From assembly GCA_016169945.1 (NCBI GenBank), contig JADLSH010000282.1, positions 186,001-250,000 of the forward strand: a DNA stretch of 64,000 nt, written 5' to 3'. Source of the stretch: Trachythela sp. YZ-2020. Its lineage: Eukaryota > Cnidaria > Anthozoa > Malacalcyonacea > Clavulariidae. The notes beneath the pieces were generated by a model. It was not told where the DNA came from. It saw only the letters and a list, made by a program, of their open reading frames with translations, and did not search any database. Below, piece by piece: positions 22,285 to 33,527 of the stretch. The stretch's first letter is position 1. Each line of letters begins with the position of its first letter. The position numbers and the translations under genes were made by a program.

Positions 22285-24396
22285 ACGCGACTCCCTGCAC
22301 CCTGGCTTAAAGATCCCGCTATTCAAGAGCTACAAGAACAAAGAAACAGTTTACAGGCTGCAGCAAGGAAAAGTAAGGACTGCCTAACATGGGAGTTTTT
22401 TCGTTCAGCTCGCAATCGCCTTAAAAGTTTAATCAAGATTACCAAAAGGCGTTTTACGCAAAAAATGCTTTCATCGAAGAAACCTAAAGAAGTATGGAAA
22501 ATAATCCATCGTATCCTGCATCCAGCGCCGCAGAGAATCACCATACACCCTGACAAACTAAACTCTCATTTTACATCTACGACAGAGCGCACAATTGGTA
22601 TGAGTGCCCAAGATGACGATAACAGCTATGACACTATAAGAAACATCATAGAGCATCTTCCTTCACACCATGATAATGACTTCCATATCAATCCAGTTAC
22701 ACATCGCGAAGTTGTAAATGAAATACGTTCTCTTTGAGGGGACTGCTCTACCGGACCAGATCACATTCCTGCCAAAATGATCAAAATCGTGGCAGATGTA
22801 ATGTCTGTCTATAGACTATATAAATGCTTTTATTAACTGACTTTAACTCTTACAATATTGTACCGTTTGTACTTTTATAACCTCTCAAACCGTGTCCTCG
22901 AGCACATGTCTCTCTGACACGTGACTACAGTATATCACATGACTAATATTAATATATCAACATTTCAGCAGAGTACTTGGTTCTCCATTAACTGACATCA
23001 TCAATACCTGTATTGCCAACTACTGTTTTCCGTCCGCGTGGAAAATAGCGCGAATTTGCGCAATTCCCAAAGTAAATCAGTCACTTCGGAAAATTACTTG
23101 CGACCAATATCGATTCTGCCAGTGCTTTCTAAAGTCCACGAACGACTGGTTTTCCGTATGTAAATTCATTGACGAAAACAAATTGCTCAGTAGCTCTATC
23201 TCAGGATACCGGAAAGGCCAATCAACCACAACTGTCCTGCAAGCCATACGAGACGACATCATGAAAGCAATGAATCGGGGAGAAATTACCATAATGATAC
23301 TGGCAGACTTTTCTAAAGCTTTCGACACTATCAGTTTCAAAAGCCGCATCTTGAAGATGAGCAAGCTTGGATTTCGCAAAGATTTTCCTATATGGACACT
23401 AAACTATGTCTCACATCGCAAGCAGTATGTTCAGATTGACGATATTCGCTCAACGATAACTGACGTTAATTTTGGCGTACCTCAAAGTTCCATATTGGGA
23501 CCTGTCTTATTTAACATCTATGTTGCCGACCTTCAGGATGTTATCGATGCCAAAAGCCGTTAATATGCTGACGACACCACAATCTATGAACATGCCAAAG
23601 TCAAGGATTTAAGCAAGTGCAGAGAAACAATATCTAACTCTATCGAACAACTGAACAATTGGTCTGGTGACTGTAGTCTAGCATTAAATTATAAGAAAAT
23701 CAAAACAATGATTTTCTCTACTCAACAAATGTCGAGGGTACATCAACTTGATGATTACAATCCTAAAATATTTGTAAACGATTATGAATTGGAGCGAATA
23801 AAGTCATGCAAGCTTCTTGGAGTATATTTCAATGAACACCTCAAATGGGACGATCATATTAACCACACTATATCGGCCTGCTATGCTACCTTGAGAGTAT
23901 TAAAAAACTCAAACATTTAGCTTCAGACAACCTCAGAAAGCAGTTGGCTGAAGTATTGGTTCTATCCAAGATTGACTATGCTAATGTCGTCTACAATCCT
24001 TTGCCGCAATTTTTGGCAAGACGATTGCAAAAGGTACAATTCGCAACAGCAAGTTTTGTTGTAAATCGGTATGTGAAGTGTAAAAAAGACGTACTGCAAA
24101 TTGGATGGCTCCATGTCAACGAGAGAAGAGATTTAAACATCTTGAAATTATGTTGTAAAGCCCTGCACTTTCCAGAATGGCCAGACTATCTTAAGTTAGA
24201 AAAACAAGCGTGCGTTCGAGAACTTCGTTCAACAAAGTTGGCTAAATTAGTTGTTCCCAGAGAAACAGGAACTTTTCAAGATAGTGCCGCAAAACATTTT
24301 AACTTTCTACCGGACAATACCAGGAACTGTGAGAACTACAAGGATTTTATAACCTTAACCAAAAAATTTTTGCGTCAAAGAGCATACCAAGAATGA
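22285..24396 (+). pseudogene. LINE reverse transcriptase remnant
   Basis: RT blocks are recognisable: GYRKGQSTTTVL, ILADFSKAFDTI (motif A), GVPQSSILGPVLF (motif B) and YADDTTIYEH (motif C, preceded by an in-frame TAA at 23563), then KLLGVYFNEHLKWDDHI and a C-terminal region ending at 24396. At least four stops or frameshifts are present. The stretch 22800-22970 does not fit RT and may be a small insertion. Confidence 0.8.
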
Positions 24397-24802
24397 TTTT
24401 CTACTTGTACTTATATTTTCTACTTATATATCTATATTATTAGTGAGTTTTAAATTAATGTCTATTTATATCAGCTAGAACTTAGTATTTCAACAGAGAA
24501 GAGCCATGTAAGTGGATCTGTTAAATAAATCATTATTATTATTATTATTATTTTTCATTATAATCATAAATCTTTGAAATTCAAACAGTACATATCTTGA
24601 CCAGCTGTGTTTTTCGGAATTTTCGTTCAGTATTGTCTTTTATATTGTTTAAAATCTTCGACTTTGTTGCATTGACTAAAATGAGAAAACAGTAAAAATA
24701 ATCATCATCTTTACAAGCATAATCTACACAAAATACACACACGATTCGTTTCATTTCGTGTTGTTCACTTATTATTATTTACACGCATGCACAGAATGAG
24801 CT

Positions 24803-25126
24803 CTCTCTCCTTCGCAGAGGCTTTGAGAGAAATTATAAAAGGATACGCTAATATTGGATAATAAATAAAAGAATGCGCTAGATGGTAATAAACAAAACGC
24901 CGCTATCGAGTATGATAACCGCGGGCGGCGAAGGGTGAGGCCGCTTTTCCCTCCCTCAGTTTTTTCTTTCCTCCGCCCGCGCTTCGATTTTCAGCGGTTT
25001 CCTCATTATTACCATTTAGCGCGTTTCATTTATTACCATTAATATTTAGCGCATCTTTTATTTATTATCCAATATTAGGGTATCCTTTTATAATTTTTTT
25101 TATCCAAGCCTCTGCGAAGGAGAGAG
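24803..25126. mobile_element. Mutator-like fold-back MITE, 324 bp
   Basis: The ends CTCTCTCCTTCGCAGAGGCT are perfect inverted repeats, and the inverted similarity extends about 150 bp inward to a GC-rich centre with poly-pyrimidine. Both sides carry GAATGAGCT (24794-24802 and 25127-25135), a 9-bp duplication typical of Mutator-like elements. Non-coding. Confidence 0.85.
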
Positions 25127-25329
25127 GAATGAGCTCATGTAGAGTCAATTTTTTATAGCGTAAACAACTTTAACTCGACTTCCGGGCTGCTTTTCTCGCG
25201 TTTCCTTCGGTTAATCAAAATCGAAATTCAAAATATCTCGAAAACGTATCTGTAAACTACCCTTCAAATTTTGTTATGTTATTCTTCGATGAACCATAAA
25301 TCTTCAAAAAGATATTCAGCAAAATTGAA

Positions 25330-26990
25330 TGAATGAATGAAATTTATTATCTTTCCCACAGAGGAGCTTTTCAAAGATAATTACAAAATTAGAAATACTA
25401 AAGTTAATTAAATCTATATACACTTATAAACTATACTATAAAAGTGTTAAATGTCTAATTTGCTAAAAAGTCATTTAGTACTTTGTTTCGAAGACTTCTC
25501 TTAAAATTTGAAACATTAGGACAAATTTTGAAGTTTGGCTCCAATGAGTTCCACAAGCTTACAGTTCGATAGTAAAATGTCCGTTAGCCGGTAGCACTTT
25601 TAAGCAATGGAATGTTCAACTTCTGGGAGTTTCTCGTTGTTCGCTGACTAATGTCTCCACGTTTAATAAATTGATTAGCTAAATAGTCTGGAGCACAGCC
25701 TGTCATGCATTTGAATGCTAAAGTGGCATTTCTCAAATACAACTCGCTAGCTACCGGTAGCCATTTTAGTTCCTTCAATGCTGGTGTGACATGATCGAAT
25801 TTTCTTATACCACATACTATTCTACATGCAAAGTTTTGTATTAATTGCAATTTTTCTATATTGCACTTTGAAGTATTACTCCACACATTAGAACAATAAT
25901 AAAGTCTACCAAAAACCAGACTATTTATTATGATGATGAGAGTACATCTGTCAAACGCATGCTTGACACGATTTATTTGCCCCAGTATGGACATACAGGT
26001 TGAGGTGGTCTTGTTAATATGATGGTTGTAAGTTAAATTAACATCCAGAGTCACGCCAAGGTCCTTCGCCATTTCGATGGAATTTAGTTCCTTTCCCAAC
26101 AGTGTCAGGGAAAAGTCATGTAATTTTGATAGCATCTGTCTGCTCCCAAACACTAGTAGCTTGGTCTTTTCCGGATTCAGAAGTAGGCAATTGCTAAAAC
26201 ACCAATCCCGAACTTTAATTAGATCATCGTTAATATTCTCTATAGCAAGTGATTTACTCTGAAGTTTAAAGGAGTGCAGGAGACCTGTATCGTCTACGTA
26301 GCAATGTGGATCACACTTTTGAGGTACAGCTGGAAGGTCGTTGACATAAATATTAAACAGTAAAGGCCCAAGGATGCTTCCTTGCGGCACACCGTTTGCC
26401 AAAGCCAAGGCATCCGAGACTACACTGTTTATTCGTACAACCTGTTGTCTGTTGGAAAGGTAACTACTGAACCATTGTAAACACGACTGTGAAGCACCCA
26501 TATCTTGTAACTTAGACATCAAAATGTTGTGGTTAACACAGTCAAAAGCTTTGCTCATATCCAATAAGACCAAAGACGTGACTTTCTTTTGATCTATAGC
26601 ATTAAGTATGGAGTCTGCAATGCCAATTAACAAAGTTTCAGTCGAAAAACCACGTTTGTTTCCACTTTGCTTATTTGAAAGTCTTTCTCTCAACGTAAGA
26701 TATTCTGTAAATTGATTGTACGCAACTCTTTCACAAATTTTTGATAAAACTGGTAATAAAGATATTGGCCTGTTATTATTCGCCACTTCCAAGTGATCCT
26801 TTTCCTTTGGAATAGGCGTAACTTCAGCAATTTTCCAAGCTGTAGGAAAGGCTGACGTGGCAAGTGAAGTGTTAATAATTGATGTTATGGTTGACAATAT
26901 AGGCTGAATGCAATCCTTAATCACTCGAATGGGAATTTTGTCTATACCTGGTGATTTGTTGTTAGGCATTGAGGATATTATACTTTCTTG
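25330..26990 (-). mobile_element. 5'-truncated jockey/CR1-type LINE
   Basis: It holds a long intact RT frame, a 3' UTR and a (TTCA)n tail at 25326-25340 on the minus strand. The endonuclease domain is absent, so it was truncated on insertion. Confidence 0.85.
25584..26969 (-). CDS. LINE reverse transcriptase (C-terminal 461 residues)
   Basis: Starts inside the polyprotein at KSPGIDKIP, the first RT block. Further motifs in order are NNRPISLLPVLSKICERV, LVLLDMSKAFDCVNH (A), NGVPQGSILGPLLFN (B), HCYVDDTGLL (C, catalytic DD), KDLGVTLDVNLTYNHHI and a C-terminal IEKLQLIQNFACRIV. The frame is uninterrupted over 461 codons although the element is 5'-truncated, which implies a recent insertion. Coding continues in another frame downstream of 25584 (SLWNSLEPNFK), so the annotated stop is a frameshift. 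Confidence 0.85.
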   Translation of the reverse strand: MPNNKSPGIDKIPIRVIKDCIQPILSTITSIINTSLATSAFPTAWKIAEVTPIPKEKDHLEVANNNRPISLLPVLSKICERVAYNQFTEYLTLRERLSNKQSGNKRGFSTETLLIGIADSILNAIDQKKVTSLVLLDMSKAFDCVNHNILMSKLQDMGASQSCLQWFSSYLSNRQQVVRINSVVSDALALANGVPQGSILGPLLFNIYVNDLPAVPQKCDPHCYVDDTGLLHSFKLQSKSLAIENINDDLIKVRDWCFSNCLLLNPEKTKLLVFGSRQMLSKLHDFSLTLLGKELNSIEMAKDLGVTLDVNLTYNHHINKTTSTCMSILGQINRVKHAFDRCTLIIIINSLVFGRLYYCSNVWSNTSKCNIEKLQLIQNFACRIVCGIRKFDHVTPALKELKWLPVASELYLRNATLAFKCMTGCAPDYLANQFIKRGDISQRTTRNSQKLNIPLLKSATG

Positions 26991-28620
26991 ACCGAAGGAA
27001 AAAAAAATTGTCTCTTCAATCTGTAATCAGAAAATAAAAGTGCAATAGATAAGACATCATGGTTGATATAGTAACATTTACACTATTCCTGTTCATCCAT
27101 AAATGACAGCACAACATTATTTTTCCTGGAAATGCTAATTTTGCTAATTTTCTGTGTCGTAGGTGCATCCAATAAAGATTTAGTTGGAAGCAAAGGTCAC
27201 TGAAATGAACCCAAAGCTTTACAGAAAGTTAGGGAGTACAAAATTCACGTAGATAATCGCTATTTTTAACCGGCTGCCTCTGCAACAGATATTTTAACTG
27301 GACTATTTAGTTTTTATATCTGCGCAATTTTTACCTTAGTTGCGTGACTGGTTTGACTACCCCTAGATCCCGCCCCTGAATCTTGGTCTGTTTTAAACGA
27401 GATTATGTAAACGAATTCGGCAAGTTTTGAAAGAAGCTTTTGCCATTAAGATAGAGATTTATACATGTGATTGCTGTGGAATAATGTACAAATTGTATTG
27501 AAACAATAAAATTAAATCATGAGTGTTTTCATTTTAAAAAGTAAAAGAAATACGCAATATTGCGTGTTACTATGGTCACAGAATAGAGATGAGCAGAAAG
27601 CTCACTCACGTCGGAACCTTTGAAGTTTTTGTGCCCACGCATGCCCGCGCATGTGCCCGTGCATATAATATGGCGAGTTGGGAGCTTTAAATGGCTATAT
27701 CTTTATCATTTTGCGGCCGATTTCCTTAATACGACCAGTATATATTAAACAGAGGGAGGTGACGAATATCATCGTGTCAAAAGACATTTCAAGTCGCGAT
27801 TTCATTCGCTATTTATACGTTTAATCTAGAGGTCCAAGAGTGGTGTGTTCGACGTTTGTCTAGGCATTGCTATTGTGTGCACAATGCACGCATAATTAAG
27901 AGAAACCAGCCATAGACAGTTAGCAATGACGCAAATAGTTACAATTGCAGAGATGAGAACACATGCCCACTTCAGAAACAATGCACGACCAAGGAGATAA
28001 TATACAAGGCAACTGTCACCACAAGCAACACGAACAACACTAAACAGTAAACACTACATAGGCATGCCTGCAAGCACATTTAAAGAGCGACACCGTAGCC
28101 ACGTTAAATCTTTTCACCACAAAAAATACTCAAATGACACCGAACTTTCGAAATATATTTGGAAATTGAAAGAAAACAAAAAGATTTCACCATAACGTGG
28201 TCAAGGATAAAAAAGATGCAATTTATGTTTGGAAGAAAAAGTATGTATCATGAAAGAAGACCAACAATTTTTACTGAACAAAACGGAAATAGTTTCAACA
28301 TGCAGACACAAAAGCAGATTTAAAATAAGAACCTAGAGAAGTAAAGAAATGCATGCAATGTTTGAACGCCCACACGCCCATGTTTCGACCAATACTATTT
28401 AAGCATGGAAAATCTTTTCGAAATCCGTCGCCACTCGATGATCGCTTATTGCGTGAAACAGGGTGTAGTAGATACCTCGAGGTAAGCGAAAACTATGTAT
28501 ATGATATCGAGCACACTTTGGTATTTCGTGAACCAAAACACGTGATTTAATAAATCACGATGTAATAAAGTTCAAATGAAGTAACTCAAGTTTGTCTTTT
28601 TGTCTTACTATATATTAAAT
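26991..28620. other. Gene-poor stretch
   Basis: No coding region is supported. It contains a CpG/GpC-rich alternating tract near 27630-27665 and, at 28447-28494, a second copy of the repeat family seen at 3713-3759. Confidence 0.45.
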
Positions 28621-28675
28621 TATAATTTTTTACAAATTATCGTGTTCTCTGGATTGTGATATATTTTATTTGAGC

Positions 28676-28705
28676 TTTCGACTAGGTGCTTGGAGTCTTC
28701 ATCAG
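28676..28705 (-). ncRNA. Possible hammerhead ribozyme core
   Basis: On the minus strand CTGATGA is followed by a 4-bp helix (GACT/AGTC) closed by a short loop and then GAAA, the conserved core order of a hammerhead. Penelope-like elements are known to carry such ribozymes, but the ORF of the neighbouring one is on the plus strand, one extra base sits before helix II, and I could not assign helices I and III. Tentative. Confidence 0.3.
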
Positions 28706-28959
28706 AAAGTTTCTGAGTTTGAATCTTCGCGCTGTTGTTGACGTTGTTGAAGTCTGCGGGATCGTCTGATTGGCTGAGCAATTTCGGTAAGTTGGAACGC
28801 GGCTGAGTATTGTTATGAATAGTCTATGTTGGGAGGGACGTTGTTGGTGGGTTAAAGGTTAATGAAGATGAAGGGATTTTGTGAGAGCGTTTAAGATATC
28901 GTAGGAATATCGATGCGACAGTTAAATGTTTGTTTATCGATACTGTGCCACGCTTCTTT

Positions 28960-30115
28960 AAACTCACGGGCATGTTTTGTCTTAGCTTGTCCTGGGACGC
29001 GTGACTGTTGTCATGGATAAATCAGATTACATCAATAAAGCTTGTCTTAGTTTGTTCTAGGACGCGTGACTGTTGTCATGGATAAATCAAATTACACCAA
29101 TAAAGTTAAATCACTCATTAATGACACTAATACTTATCAACCACTTGACACCGACCCAAGTAAAACGACAGTGAACCGCATTAACAAGAAACTTAAAACC
29201 CTAAAGGACAAATCGCAACAATCTCCAAATTCTACGGACTGCCAAAAATCCATAAAGAAAATATCCCTCTCCGACCAATTGTTTCCCTTCCTGGATCCCC
29301 CACCTACATCTTATCAAAATACCTCACCGATATCCTAAAACCCCTCATTAAGACATCGTCTCATTCAACAACGCAAACGCGATTTTTTATTCACTTCCAT
29401 TCCTCTTGACACAGCACGAAAGATAACTGAAAAACTACTTACTAGTAACACTTCGTGGCAAACAAAGACGCAACTTAATATACAAGACATCCTTGACTTA
29501 CTTGACCTATGTCTCTCAACGGAGTTCTGTTTCCAAAACAACTACTACCGAAAAATCTCCTGTACTTCTATGGGGTCACCACTTTCCAGTCTCCTTTCTG
29601 AAGCAGTGATGCAAGACCTGGAAAGTAAGGCCGTAACAAACAACAATGAAATCAAAACATGGGACAAATATGTAGATGACGTATTTGCTACTGTTAAAAA
29701 GGACAAAACAGACGACATCTTACAAACGATGGACAGCACCACTAAAAACATCAAATTTACTAAAGAAGAAGAACATGACAATAAACTCGCATTTTAGACG
29801 TACTAATAACAAAAACTGACAACGGCAATTTAAACACACAAGTCTATCGCAAGAAAACACATACAGATCAAAATAATATTAAATTACAATAGCAATCACC
29901 CAACACAGCATAAAATCAGTTGCATCAAAACACTTTTTAACAGAATTGATACACACACTGCAACACTGAACAATCCAAACAAAACGAACGCAAATGTCTA
30001 TACTCTACTTTCTACAACAATGGCTACCTCCTAAACTTTATTAACAAAGTATTATCACATAAGAGACAAACAGACGAAGAGCAACCCTTCTTCATCGCAC
30101 TTATCAAATGCAACC
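28960..30115 (+). pseudogene. Penelope-like element remnant (reverse transcriptase)
   Basis: Fragments in several frames match the Penelope RT. The N-terminal piece is at 29066-29338 (KSNYTNKVKSLIND). The catalytic part is at 29570-29797 (MGSPLSSLLSEAVMQDLE, then WDKYVDDVFA with the YxDD box, then HDNKLAF). Further downstream, in a frame broken by TAA, is VYRKKTHTDQN. A GIY-YIG nuclease domain was not seen. Many stops, so inactive. Confidence 0.75.
28977..29106. repeat. 65-bp tandem duplication in the Penelope element
   Basis: Two copies (28977-29041 and 29042-29106) of a unit containing GACGCGTGACTGTTGTCATG differ at a few positions. The duplication falls at the start of the RT-coding part. 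Confidence 0.8.
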
Positions 30116-30159
30116 AATGTCTCCTGAATAACCTCTCATCTGGTGCTTTTTCAGGGGTA

Positions 30160-31704
30160 CTATAATTTGTTGTAAGACGGGCTGTGAGGAATTTGTTGAG
30201 TTCCTATCCTAAATTAGCTCCTTGTGCATAAGCAATCATTATCACTTTTTTGTTCGAAACTACGAACTTCTGATGCAGTCTCGGGTCATCTTACATTCCT
30301 CACCGCTTCTACTTTGGTATTGGTTCGACCAATACCTCTTTCTGATAAAAGTATCCCATAATAATAATATTTTAATTATCCATCTTAGGACAAGAAATAC
30401 AATGGATTTACAAAATTAAATAGTGCTATGATTACAATTAAAAAATATTTACTATATATGATAGGTAAACTTAAGATTGTGTAAAAAGGTTCAAAATCAG
30501 TTTCATAAAATTACTTGGTTACAGCATCGCGGCATAAACGAGTTTTTGTGTCTTTCTGTTTTGGAAGAGATTTGGTACTCTTTAAAACCTCCGCACAAAC
30601 CATACGGATTGACTATCTTTTCTGGCAGAAGCTTGTGACATGGATGGTCTGGGTCTCTACATATCCGTTCAAACTCACGATTTGCTGCACAACCTCTTCT
30701 ATCTTCTAAGGTTGGTAGGGAGTCATTTCTCAAACCTAATATTCTTAGGCTTCTCAATTGTACCTTTTCCACTTCACTTTGTAAATATCCCGGTAGGCCA
30801 CACCAGACTGGACTAGCATACTCTAGGATAGGTCTAATCTTCGAGATGTAGGTAGTAAGACCAACCTCTGCAGGCAGATGAGCTTTTTTACACTGCCTCA
30901 AATGGTAAAGTCTTTTGTTTGCTTTACGCGTGATTTGCTCAATATGTTCGTTCCATTTCATGTTATTTTGACACCAAACACCAAGTAGTTTAAAAGTTTT
31001 TACTCTTTCAATAACAGCATCTCCTATTTGAATTGGAGGTGGTTCTTGAACAGAATTTGTAAAGCATATCCACATGTCTTTAGTTTTCTTAGAGTTTAGT
31101 TCCATTTTGTTTGTTTCAGCCCACTTACACACACAGTCTATTGCGACTTGCATTGAGCTGTATGTACCTTGTTCGACTAGTTGGTCCTGAGTGCAATCAT
31201 CAGCGTATTTATCCGTATCTATATTCAGATTATCAGGGATCGAGTCTTCCAAATCATTTATATGTACATTAAAAAGTGCTGGCGAAATTACTGAGCCCTG
31301 TGGAACGCCACAAGGGCAGCTGGCAGTTGACGATAAGATTCCGCTTAAATTTACCTGTTGAGTTCTTCCCGTGAGAAAACTTCTAATCCATAACCATAAT
31401 GATTTGTTAATGTTCATATGCGCAAGTTTTTCAAGTAAAATGTTGTGGTTCACCAGGTCGAAGGCCTTCCGGAAATCTAGAAAAACAGCATGAACGCCTT
31501 TTCTACCAGTTAGAGAGTTGTCTGTAGCATTGTACCATTTTTGAGTCATAGATATTAAGGCAGTTACAGTAGACCGTCCGTGGGTAAATGCATGTTGGTT
31601 ATTTTTAACCTTGAGATCCGTGCCATTCAGTTGGAGTTGAAGTTTTTCTAGGACTTTGGCCATCTGGGGAAGTACTGAGATCTGGCGGAAATCATTATCT
31701 ATAT
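30160..31704 (-). pseudogene. LINE, RT half (3' part of the element interrupted by the Polinton)
   Basis: The minus-strand frame runs from the insertion point to a stop at 30503. It shows RT blocks DNDFRQISVLPQ, GVHAVFLDFRKAFDLVNHN (A), CGVPQGSVISPALFN (B), DKYADDCTQ (C) and FKLLGVWCQNNMKWNEHI, and then the C-terminal CGLPGYLQSEVEK. A 3' UTR follows to about 30160. The upstream half with the endonuclease lies at 52750-54330. The frame is continuous across the two halves once the Polinton and one target duplication are removed, so the LINE was intact here when the Polinton inserted. Confidence 0.9.
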
Positions 31705-31710
31705 CACGTG
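31705..31710. repeat. Polinton target-site duplication, left copy
   Basis: CACGTG, repeated at 52744-52749. Six bp is the usual Polinton duplication length. The site is itself palindromic. Confidence 0.9.
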
Positions 31711-32005
31711 AGTAGTTATATACGGCACTATAGCTCACTTTTGAGCGAATATTGAATACGCCCACCCACGCAAGTTGAATAAATTAACCCCACCACGTGA
31801 CACTTCCACATGCACACCACATGCACACCACACACACAACTATTGCGCAACACCGGTCGCTTCGCTTCGCTTCGCGCGCAACAAAATATTGTTACAGATT
31901 TGTAAAATATTGTTACACAAGGTATTATAAAATATTGTTACGAAATATTTTACAAAAAAGGTTTTATAAGAATTAATAATTTAAGTGTGTGGGTGGGTGT
32001 AATAA
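31711..32005. repeat. Polinton left terminal inverted repeat
   Basis: Matches 52457-52743 in inverse orientation almost perfectly, with one 8-bp indel (GGGTGGGT). It ends right at the ATG of the first gene and contains a GC-rich (CGCTTCG)n core with CpG dinucleotides, plus several ATATTGTTAC words. It likely serves as replication origin (protein priming), integrase substrate and promoter. Confidence 0.92.
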
Positions 32006-32656
32006 ATGGAACACGAACAAAACTTAAGTTTTACAGTAAAGGATTTGGGGTATTTAACTATGAACGAACTTAAAGAAAAAGCTAAAAAACTTGGTATTGA
32101 TAAAAAATACACTTATCCGGTAAGGCATCGCAGGGTGATAATTAACGATATTATGGAGGCACAAAGTGCTAAACATGATAGTAGACCTATAAAAGATGTA
32201 AAAAGTAGTAAGGTCCAAGAAGCTCCTAAAACCACAGACAAGGTGTTTGAATTAAGACAGGGGGTGTTTGGTTTAAAACAGGAGGTGCTTGGTTTAAGAC
32301 AGGAGGTGTTTAATGTAAAAAACCTTATATTTTTGTTACAAAGAGATATAGTGGTATTTAGAAACACCCAAGTAGCAGAGGTACAAAAGTTAAAGGAACT
32401 AAAAACAAACCCAAAACAAAGGCTTTTTGAAAACAAATGGGAAAATGGACCTTCAAAAAGTTTAATGGCTATTAACACCAAAGTAGTAGAGGTACAAAAA
32501 ACAAACCCAAAACCAAAGGTTATTGAGAACAAATGGACAAATGGACCTCCAAAAAGTTTAATGACCAAAGTAGTAGAGGTACAAAAAACAAACCCAATTA
32601 ACAAACAAAGTTCTTTTGAAAACAAATGGAAAAATGGACCTCCTAAAAGAACCTAA
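32006..32656 (+). CDS. Polinton hypothetical protein with C-terminal repeats
   Basis: 216 residues, function unknown. The N-terminal LTMNELKEKAKKLGI resembles a SAP-like helix pair. Residues about 75-115 are leucine-rich and probably coiled coil (LRQEVFNVKNL). The C-terminal half has three imperfect repeats of an ENKW-NGPPKS element and KVVEVQKTNP spacers. It is the outermost left gene and starts where the terminal repeat ends, so it would be transcribed inward from the TIR promoter. Codon use is AT-rich like its neighbours. Confidence 0.8.
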   Translation: MEHEQNLSFTVKDLGYLTMNELKEKAKKLGIDKKYTYPVRHRRVIINDIMEAQSAKHDSRPIKDVKSSKVQEAPKTTDKVFELRQGVFGLKQEVLGLRQEVFNVKNLIFLLQRDIVVFRNTQVAEVQKLKELKTNPKQRLFENKWENGPSKSLMAINTKVVEVQKTNPKPKVIENKWTNGPPKSLMTKVVEVQKTNPINKQSSFENKWKNGPPKRT

Positions 32657-32702
32657 ACTAAATTGTTTTATACAAAAACCCATTTTAAAAATAAAATAAA
32701 AT

Positions 32703-32924
32703 ATGCCTTTAAAATATTATAGTTATTTAGTTGGTGAAAGTATTGAATGCACTGCTTGTGGATATACAGGCGCAAAAACAGGTATGAAATTACATTTAAA
32801 AATGAAACATAATAATGTAGAAAAAATTGATGATGATAGTGAACCTTATTGTACTGTTTGCAATAAAAAATTTAAAACAAAAGCTGGGTTATTAGAACAT
32901 ATAAAATCCAAAAACCATTGGTAA
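32703..32924 (+). CDS. Small protein with two C2H2 zinc fingers
   Basis: 73 residues. Finger 1 spans about residues 16-36 (CTACGYTGAKTGMKLHLKMKH); finger 2 about 50-71 (CTVCNKKFKTKAGLLEHIKS). Both show the Cys2-His2 spacing of classical DNA or RNA binding fingers. AATAAAAT directly precedes the start. It may act as a regulator of host or element transcription. Inference only. Confidence 0.8.
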   Translation: MPLKYYSYLVGESIECTACGYTGAKTGMKLHLKMKHNNVEKIDDDSEPYCTVCNKKFKTKAGLLEHIKSKNHW

Positions 32925-32933
32925 AGTAAGTAA

Positions 32934-32969
32934 CATTTCGTTATACCTCTTATAGGGTATAACAAAATG
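32934..32969. terminator. Stem-loop between Polinton genes
   Basis: A 14-bp stem with one mismatch (CATTTCGTTATACC with GGTATAACAAAATG) lies 10 bases after the zinc-finger gene stop and just before the next start. Probable RNA 3'-end structure. Confidence 0.45.
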
Positions 32970-32978
32970 AAATAAAAT

Positions 32979-33521
32979 ATGGACCCAACACAAGTTAAAA
33001 CATGTTTAAGTATTATAGATGATATGATTTTTACTAACAAAATTCTTAAGCTACCAAGTTTTGTTGTAAAAATTAAAAAAAGTACAGACATTACTTTTAG
33101 GTTTCGACGCCAACCATTAGAAAAACTACTGACCATGTTACAAGCTATTCGTACACACAAAAACCCTGTTGGTTTATTACATGGGTTAAAACTTTTATGG
33201 GTTAACTTATTACAAGAGTCTGTGGTTGTGGGTAAAACTTGGTATTGTGTTATATATTTACATAGTTTACAAAAACTTAATTTTCATTATTTTGAAAAAG
33301 GAGTTGTTACAAGTGAGGTAAATTGGTCCGACTTTAAATATAGATTTGGTGCACCATATACACAACGCGACGATGACGAGTTTGTAAGTTATTGGAGTAA
33401 AAAAATAGCGCACAAAGGGTTAACATTTAAAAAATGGAAACAAGAGTTAGAAGATTATAACGAAGAGAAAAATATGGATCTTTTAGATTTAGGTATGTTA
33501 CCTTATAAAAGTTGGGTATAA
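32979..33521 (+). CDS. Polinton hypothetical protein (180 aa)
   Basis: No family recognised. Basic N-terminal half with hydrophobic stretches (PVGLLHGLKLLWVNLLQ) and a C-terminal half rich in aromatic and acidic residues (FKKWKQELEDYNEEKNMDLL). No catalytic Cys-His pattern of the adenovirus-type protease could be found. Starts after a hairpin and AATAAAAT. Confidence 0.7.
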   Translation: MDPTQVKTCLSIIDDMIFTNKILKLPSFVVKIKKSTDITFRFRRQPLEKLLTMLQAIRTHKNPVGLLHGLKLLWVNLLQESVVVGKTWYCVIYLHSLQKLNFHYFEKGVVTSEVNWSDFKYRFGAPYTQRDDDEFVSYWSKKIAHKGLTFKKWKQELEDYNEEKNMDLLDLGMLPYKSWV

Positions 33522-33527
33522 TAAAGA

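Larger units (their letters stand above)
20621..24545 (+). mobile_element. CR1/L2-like LINE with 2A motif, decayed
   Basis: The order is 2A motif, PHD-like zinc finger, AP endonuclease, reverse transcriptase, C-terminal region, and an (ATT)n tail at 24530-24552. It is broken by stops and frameshifts and split near its 5' end by a MITE. An insertion or divergence at about 22800-22970 interrupts the start of RT. Confidence 0.85.

Noticed and set aside
32979..33521. Adenovirus-type maturation protease
   Set aside because: Length is near the family's, but no His, acidic and Cys catalytic pattern could be placed.
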